IMG/VR virus record: IMGVR_UViG_3300008107_000208
Location: 1-64,000 of that record
DNA length: 64,000 nt
Direction: 5' to 3' (one strand)
Origin: a virus
Shown: piece after piece, positions 59,714 to 64,000 of the stretch
How positions within the stretch are numbered: position 1 is the stretch's first letter
How the letters are laid out: the number at the start of each line of letters is the position of its first letter
Translations under genes and position numbers: made by a program
Notes under the pieces: generated by a model
The model's database searches: none
Seen by the model: only the letters and a program-made list of their open reading frames with translations
Told to the model about the DNA's origin: nothing

Positions 59714-59787
59714 GCCCGCATAATCCAACAGGCAGAGATAGGGAGCTTAAAACTCCTCCAGTGTCGGTTCGAATCCGACTGTGGGTA
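59714..59787 (+). tRNA. tRNA with UAA anticodon (Leu) but short variable loop
   Basis: The acceptor GCCCGCA/TGTGGGT has two G-T pairs. The D stem is ATC/GAT, and the anticodon stem GGGAG/CTCCT has loop CTTAAAA, so the anticodon is UAA. The variable loop is only CCAGT, and the T arm GTCGG-TTCGAAT-CCGAC is perfect. Bacterial Leu tRNAs normally have a long variable arm, so this class I shape is odd. Confidence 0.85.
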
Positions 59788-59791
59788 TAAA

Positions 59792-59799
59792 AATAAATA
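59792..59799 (+). promoter_or_regulatory. Late promoter core
   Basis: AATAAATA directly after the tRNA array, 22 bases before the next start codon. Confidence 0.6.
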
Positions 59800-59820
59800 T
59801 AAGATACGGGAGTGAAGCCT

Positions 59821-60126
59821 ATGTCTTATAGAATAGACACTGCGTACTGCTGGTATAACGAAGGCAGCATGATAGTGAAAATGTATTTCATTAATCAAGT
59901 CCCATTCACATTTGATGAGATGCCTGATGGGCATTTGGAAGATGATGATCTTAAGAGACTAGCAGATAAAGAAAGATCATTTGAACCAGACGACTTATAC
60001 AGAAGTTCTTTCTACCTTATAGATGAGGAAGTGCATCCTTGTATGTTCCCGATAGAACTAGAAAACCCTGAAGATATGCCTGATGAACTAGAATATTATC
60101 ACGATGAGGAAGATTTGATGGGTTGA
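59821..60126 (+). CDS. Hypothetical acidic protein (101 aa)
   Basis: ATG 59821 is preceded by GGGAG. The protein has SYRIDTAYCWYNEGSMIVKM and is acidic throughout, ending EYYHDEEDLMG. No family recognised. The in-frame GTG at 59812 is a less likely start. It lies alone between two late promoters. Confidence 0.6.
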   Translation: MSYRIDTAYCWYNEGSMIVKMYFINQVPFTFDEMPDGHLEDDDLKRLADKERSFEPDDLYRSSFYLIDEEVHPCMFPIELENPEDMPDELEYYHDEEDLMG

Positions 60127-60132
60127 TAAATA
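60125..60132 (+). promoter_or_regulatory. Late promoter core
   Basis: GATAAATA overlaps the upstream stop and lies 33 bases before the large virion gene. A TATAAT (60156-60161) also sits just before its start codon. Confidence 0.6.
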
Positions 60133-60164
60133 AAACATAGAAATATATTGGCGTATATAATCCG

Positions 60165-63100
60165 ATGCCTTTAAACAAACTGGAAAATTTCATAAAGAAT
60201 ACTGAAGGGCGTATTCTCTATGTTAACCCAAGTGACCTTGATGCTACCGATTCTATCGAGAATCAAGGTAATTCGTTAACAAAACCTTTCAAAACGATTC
60301 AGAGAGCACTGCTAGAGGCAGCGAGATTCTCATATTTGAGGGGAAGTGATAATGATATTGTAGAGAAAACTACAATTCTTTTATTTCCTGGCGAACACGT
60401 CATTGATAATAGACCTGGATATGCTATTAAAGATGTAAGTGGAACTGCTACTGCCGTATCTCCAGCTGGTTCAGAGACCGTAGCATCTACAGAATTAACT
60501 CTTACATCATCTTCAGTATTTGATCTAACGCAGCAAGAAAATATTCTTTATAAGTTTAATAGTATTCATGGTGGTGTTGTTGTACCTAGAGGTACTTCAA
60601 TTGTTGGTTTAGACCTTAGAAAGACTAAGATTCGTCCTAAGTATGTACCAAACCCAACTGATACTAATGTAGCAGGTTCTTCTATTTTCAGAATCACAGG
60701 TGCTTGTTACTTCTGGCAGTTTTCTATCTTTGATGGTGACCAGAGTGGTCTAGTATATACTGATGCATCAAACTTTGGTTCTGGTAATCAGTCAAAACCA
60801 ACATTCTCTCACCACAAACTAACTTGTTTTGAGTATGCTGATGGTGTGAATATCCCTACTGGATATTCCATTACAGACCTCGACATGTATTATAGCAAGC
60901 TTTCGAATGCATTTAATTCGGAAACTGGCAGAAATATTGACCAGAAGTGGCCAGCTGAACCACTAGGTTTTGCTAAGAAGCGTTCTGAGTGGGAAATTGT
61001 TGGCGCATTTGCTGCTGACCCAGTTAATATCTCTACCATTATTTCTGGAGATAGTTTCACTCCTGGTAGTGTTATTACAGTTACTACATCTACAGCACAT
61101 GGTCTTACAACTGGTACACCTATCAAAGTTAAAGGTGTAAGTGTTGATGACTATAATGTATCAACCACAGTTCAAAGTGTAAGCAGCGAAACTCAGTTTA
61201 CTTATCTACTACCATTTGTAAGAAACAATCTTCCTGCTTCTCCTAGTGCTTCTGGAGCAACAGTTACTATCGAGACTGATACTGTTGGTGGTGCTTCTCC
61301 ATATATCTTTAACTGTTCCTTGCGTTCAGTTTATGGTATGAACGGTCTTCATGCCGATGGTGCTAAGGCATCTGGTTTCCGTTCGATGGTTGTTGCTCAG
61401 TTTACTGCTGTTTCTCTACAGAAAGACGACAGAGCATTTGTTAAGTATAATGAGTCTTCTAGAGCGTATGAAGGTATTACGGTTTCTAAAGTAACTGGTG
61501 CATCACTTTCAAGTGAATCTTCATCTACAGATTCTAATAAAGTTTATCACCTAGACTCTGATGCTCTCTATAGAACTGGATGGGAATCTAGTCATATTAA
61601 AGGTTCGAACGATGCCTTTATTCAGGTCGTCTCTGTATTTGCTATTGGTTTTTCATATCACTTTGATGGTAGAACTGGTGCTGACTTCAGTATCACAAAC
61701 TCTAACTCAAACTTTGGTCAGTTCTCACTGAACGCAGAAGGATTTAAGGCAGAAGCATTTGCGAAGGACAATAAAGCATTTATTACTTCTGTTATTACAC
61801 CAAAAGCAATTGTAGCGACAGAAGAGAGTATTGACTGGGTACAACTAGATGTTGGTTTAACAACTTCTGTTGGTATTTCAAGCCATCTATATCTTTATGG
61901 TTACAATGATAAGAACATTGCTCCACCAGTTCTTGTTCAAGGTTATAGAGTTGGTGCTAAACTGAACGATCAACTATCGTTCGTTGGATCTGGAACTACC
62001 TACAGTGCAAATATCCTAATGGTTGATAATGCCATTAGCACATCTGGTATTACCTCTGCTCTAGGAACATCTAGTTCATTTAAACAATACTCTGTAAGTA
62101 GCGTTTCATCTAGCGTTCTGACTATTGGAACACATAACTTACTAACTGGTGAAAAGATTCTACTCATCAGTGATAGTGGAGACCTACCAGAGAATATTAA
62201 TCCACACACCATTTATTATGTTATTAAAGAGTCTTCAACTCAAATTAAGATAGCATCTTCAGCAACGAATGCTGAGAATAGTGCATTCATTACACTATAT
62301 GGTGGAACGAATATTAAAGTTATTAGTAGAGTAAGTGATAAGGCTGCTGGTGAAATTGGTTCACCTATTCAGTTTGATGCTGCAAATAACAATTGGTTTA
62401 TTCATTCATCCCATAATAATGCTATCTACACAGCATTTAATACTCTAGGAACTGGAACTCTTGGTTCTGCATCAAATCCATCATTCTTTAATAGAACAGA
62501 AGATCCAAGAAGTCTTGATGAGAAACTCTATAAGTTTAGAGTTGTAGTTCCAAAAGAGTTTGATAATGCAAAGGATCCAGAAGAAGGATTTGTTATTCAG
62601 GAGTCCAGCACTACTGGAGCAAGATCTAACGCTGACTTTACTGCTACTGGAATTACAACATCTGACTATGATTATAACAGAAACCCAAGATTCATCAGCA
62701 CCTGCTCAACGAGTTCTTCTACAGTTACTGTTATTACAGAACTACCACATAATGTAAGAGTTGGTGAGAAGATTATCATCAGAAATGTAACCAGCACTGG
62801 AAACACTGCTGGAACTGTTAATAAGGGATATAATGGAGTATTTACTGTTGCTTCTGTAGTTGATGATAAGACATTTACTCACTCAACAGCAGATGTTTAT
62901 GGTATAACTCATTCTACTGGTTCATTTACAAATGATACAAGCAGTAGAACAACTGCTCTTCCAAGATTAGAAAGAAATGATTGGAATGAGAACTTCTATG
63001 TTTATAGAAACGAGGTCATCTCTCCATATATTAAGGATGTTCAAGATGGTGTTTATCACTTGTATGTGTTAAATGCTGGTAATACTGTTGAAACTGAATT

Positions 63101-64000
63101 CACTGGACATTCCTATAGTCAAAATGTTAAAGATCTATATCCACAGTTGGATAGAGATAATATCAGTGATAATCCAAACTCAAGTAAAACATACGCTAAG
63201 AGATCTCCTATTGGCGATGTTGTAACTGATGATCTTAAGAAGAGTCTTACAAGAGAAACTGTTGATATTTTACTCCCAGCTCTTGGTATTGGTCTTCCTA
63301 TCACTGGAGTTACAACTTCATTCCCAAGTGCAACTGTTGGAGTTGCAACTTTAACATTCGCTAGAGAGCATGGTTTTAATGGAATTGTAACTTATAGTTC
63401 CTTTACTGGTGGTAGTGGATATACCAATGGAACTTACTATAATGTAAAACTCTTTAATAATGGAACATCAACTTGGGATGGCGCTACCGCCACTGTAACA
63501 GTTGCTGGTAATGCTGTATCCTCTGTAGATATTACTGTTGGTGGTTCTGGTTATACAAATGGCGAAGAACTAGACTTTGATACTGGAAGAATTGGTGGTG
63601 GAGTAGGCGCTGGTTTAACTGTAACAACTGCTGGTATTTCAACAGTTATTGGTAATACCGTTCAAATCACAGGTATTGGAACAACTGCTGGTGGATACTA
63701 TCGTATTACTGGTGTTCCTGCTAAAAATCAAGTTGCTATTGCTATTACTGATAAGGATCCAAGAATTGTTCAAGGGCAATATCTACTGAACATTGCACCT
63801 GAACTAACTGTTTCTTCTTCAGCATTTACTTCAGCAACTGGTATTACCACCTTTACAATGTCTGAACCTCATGGTTTTGTGGTTGGTAATAGACTCACCG
63901 TTAAGAACTCTACAGATCAAAACTTAGGCGACTATCTAGTTACTGGTATCACAACCACAACAGTTAGTGCTAAGACGAGTGCATCACTTACTTCTCCTAA
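60165..64000 (+). CDS. Large virion structural protein, 5' part (runs off the window)
   Basis: The open frame of at least 1278 codons begins PLNKLENFIKNTEGRILYVN then PSDLDATDSIENQGNSLTKP and FKTIQRALLEAARFSYLRG. This is a right-handed beta-helix start (pectate-lyase-like) known in large cyanomyovirus structural proteins. Repeated ALFT/ITTTSG-type strands follow, with GFRSMVVAQFTAVSLQ near residue 405. Its end is outside the window. It is probably a baseplate or long-fibre component; the beta-helix resembles that in the 1304-residue protein. Confidence 0.75.
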   Translation, partial: MPLNKLENFIKNTEGRILYVNPSDLDATDSIENQGNSLTKPFKTIQRALLEAARFSYLRGSDNDIVEKTTILLFPGEHVIDNRPGYAIKDVSGTATAVSPAGSETVASTELTLTSSSVFDLTQQENILYKFNSIHGGVVVPRGTSIVGLDLRKTKIRPKYVPNPTDTNVAGSSIFRITGACYFWQFSIFDGDQSGLVYTDASNFGSGNQSKPTFSHHKLTCFEYADGVNIPTGYSITDLDMYYSKLSNAFNSETGRNIDQKWPAEPLGFAKKRSEWEIVGAFAADPVNISTIISGDSFTPGSVITVTTSTAHGLTTGTPIKVKGVSVDDYNVSTTVQSVSSETQFTYLLPFVRNNLPASPSASGATVTIETDTVGGASPYIFNCSLRSVYGMNGLHADGAKASGFRSMVVAQFTAVSLQKDDRAFVKYNESSRAYEGITVSKVTGASLSSESSSTDSNKVYHLDSDALYRTGWESSHIKGSNDAFIQVVSVFAIGFSYHFDGRTGADFSITNSNSNFGQFSLNAEGFKAEAFAKDNKAFITSVITPKAIVATEESIDWVQLDVGLTTSVGISSHLYLYGYNDKNIAPPVLVQGYRVGAKLNDQLSFVGSGTTYSANILMVDNAISTSGITSALGTSSSFKQYSVSSVSSSVLTIGTHNLLTGEKILLISDSGDLPENINPHTIYYVIKESSTQIKIASSATNAENSAFITLYGGTNIKVISRVSDKAAGEIGSPIQFDAANNNWFIHSSHNNAIYTAFNTLGTGTLGSASNPSFFNRTEDPRSLDEKLYKFRVVVPKEFDNAKDPEEGFVIQESSTTGARSNADFTATGITTSDYDYNRNPRFISTCSTSSSTVTVITELPHNVRVGEKIIIRNVTSTGNTAGTVNKGYNGVFTVASVVDDKTFTHSTADVYGITHSTGSFTNDTSSRTTALPRLERNDWNENFYVYRNEVISPYIKDVQDGVYHLYVLNAGNTVETEFTGHSYSQNVKDLYPQLDRDNISDNPNSSKTYAKRSPIGDVVTDDLKKSLTRETVDILLPALGIGLPITGVTTSFPSATVGVATLTFAREHGFNGIVTYSSFTGGSGYTNGTYYNVKLFNNGTSTWDGATATVTVAGNAVSSVDITVGGSGYTNGEELDFDTGRIGGGVGAGLTVTTAGISTVIGNTVQITGIGTTAGGYYRITGVPAKNQVAIAITDKDPRIVQGQYLLNIAPELTVSSSAFTSATGITTFTMSEPHGFVVGNRLTVKNSTDQNLGDYLVTGITTTTVSAKTSASLTSP

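Overview
The window looks like part of the genome of a T4-like myovirus that infects marine picocyanobacteria, most likely Synechococcus. The evidence is the end of psbA (photosystem II D1) carrying a group I intron, a complete psbD (D2), thyX, phoH, a glutaredoxin, T4-type replication and late-transcription genes (gp32, gp59, gp33), T4-type head and baseplate genes (gp4, gp53, gp48, gp54, gp26, gp51, gp27, gp5), and repeated T4-like late promoters of the form NATAAATA or CTAAATA.

Layout. 1-3540: psbA intron and last exon, a homing-type endonuclease, a tiny membrane protein, psbD, small unknown genes and an HNH nuclease. 3592-12657: fibre and structural genes ending in a 2412-residue collagen-like fibre with a self-cleaving C-terminal chaperone. 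12698-16794: a very AT-rich block of glycosyltransferases, a methyltransferase fusion and a sulfotransferase. 17006-19568: a collagen-like fibre with a collar-type tip, a tail-assembly-chaperone-like gene and a probable gene fragment. 19600-23806: a second sugar block (glycosyltransferase-methyltransferase, UDP-galactopyranose mutase, glycosyltransferase, 2OG-oxygenase-like protein) and glutaredoxin. 23807-26895: densely packed tiny genes with unusual RNA structure, including two tandem glutamine-II (downstream-peptide) riboswitch-like units that each enclose a whole ORF. 26892-32591: thyX, phoH, a nuclease, gp33, a peptidase-like protein, gp59 and gp32. 32653-44197: baseplate and tail genes, split by a divergent promoter pair at 35.6 kb. 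44199-57166: large virion proteins and three cassettes in which a collagen-stalk fibre is followed immediately by a different adhesin. 57180-60126: a conserved small protein, a 2OG oxygenase, a second sulfotransferase-like protein, a regulatory-looking duplicated element, a Phd-like protein and three tRNAs. 60165-64000: the start of a large virion protein that runs off the window.

How the genes may work together. The photosynthesis genes, thyX, glutaredoxin and phoH support host metabolism and nucleotide supply during infection. gp33 with the late promoters drives virion genes. The fibre cassettes supply interchangeable receptor-binding ends. The sugar, sulfate and hydroxylation genes lie between and beside the fibre genes, which suggests that virion fibres are chemically decorated; this is inference.

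All functional calls rest on reading motifs and gene order by eye. No database search, RNA folding or codon statistics could be run.
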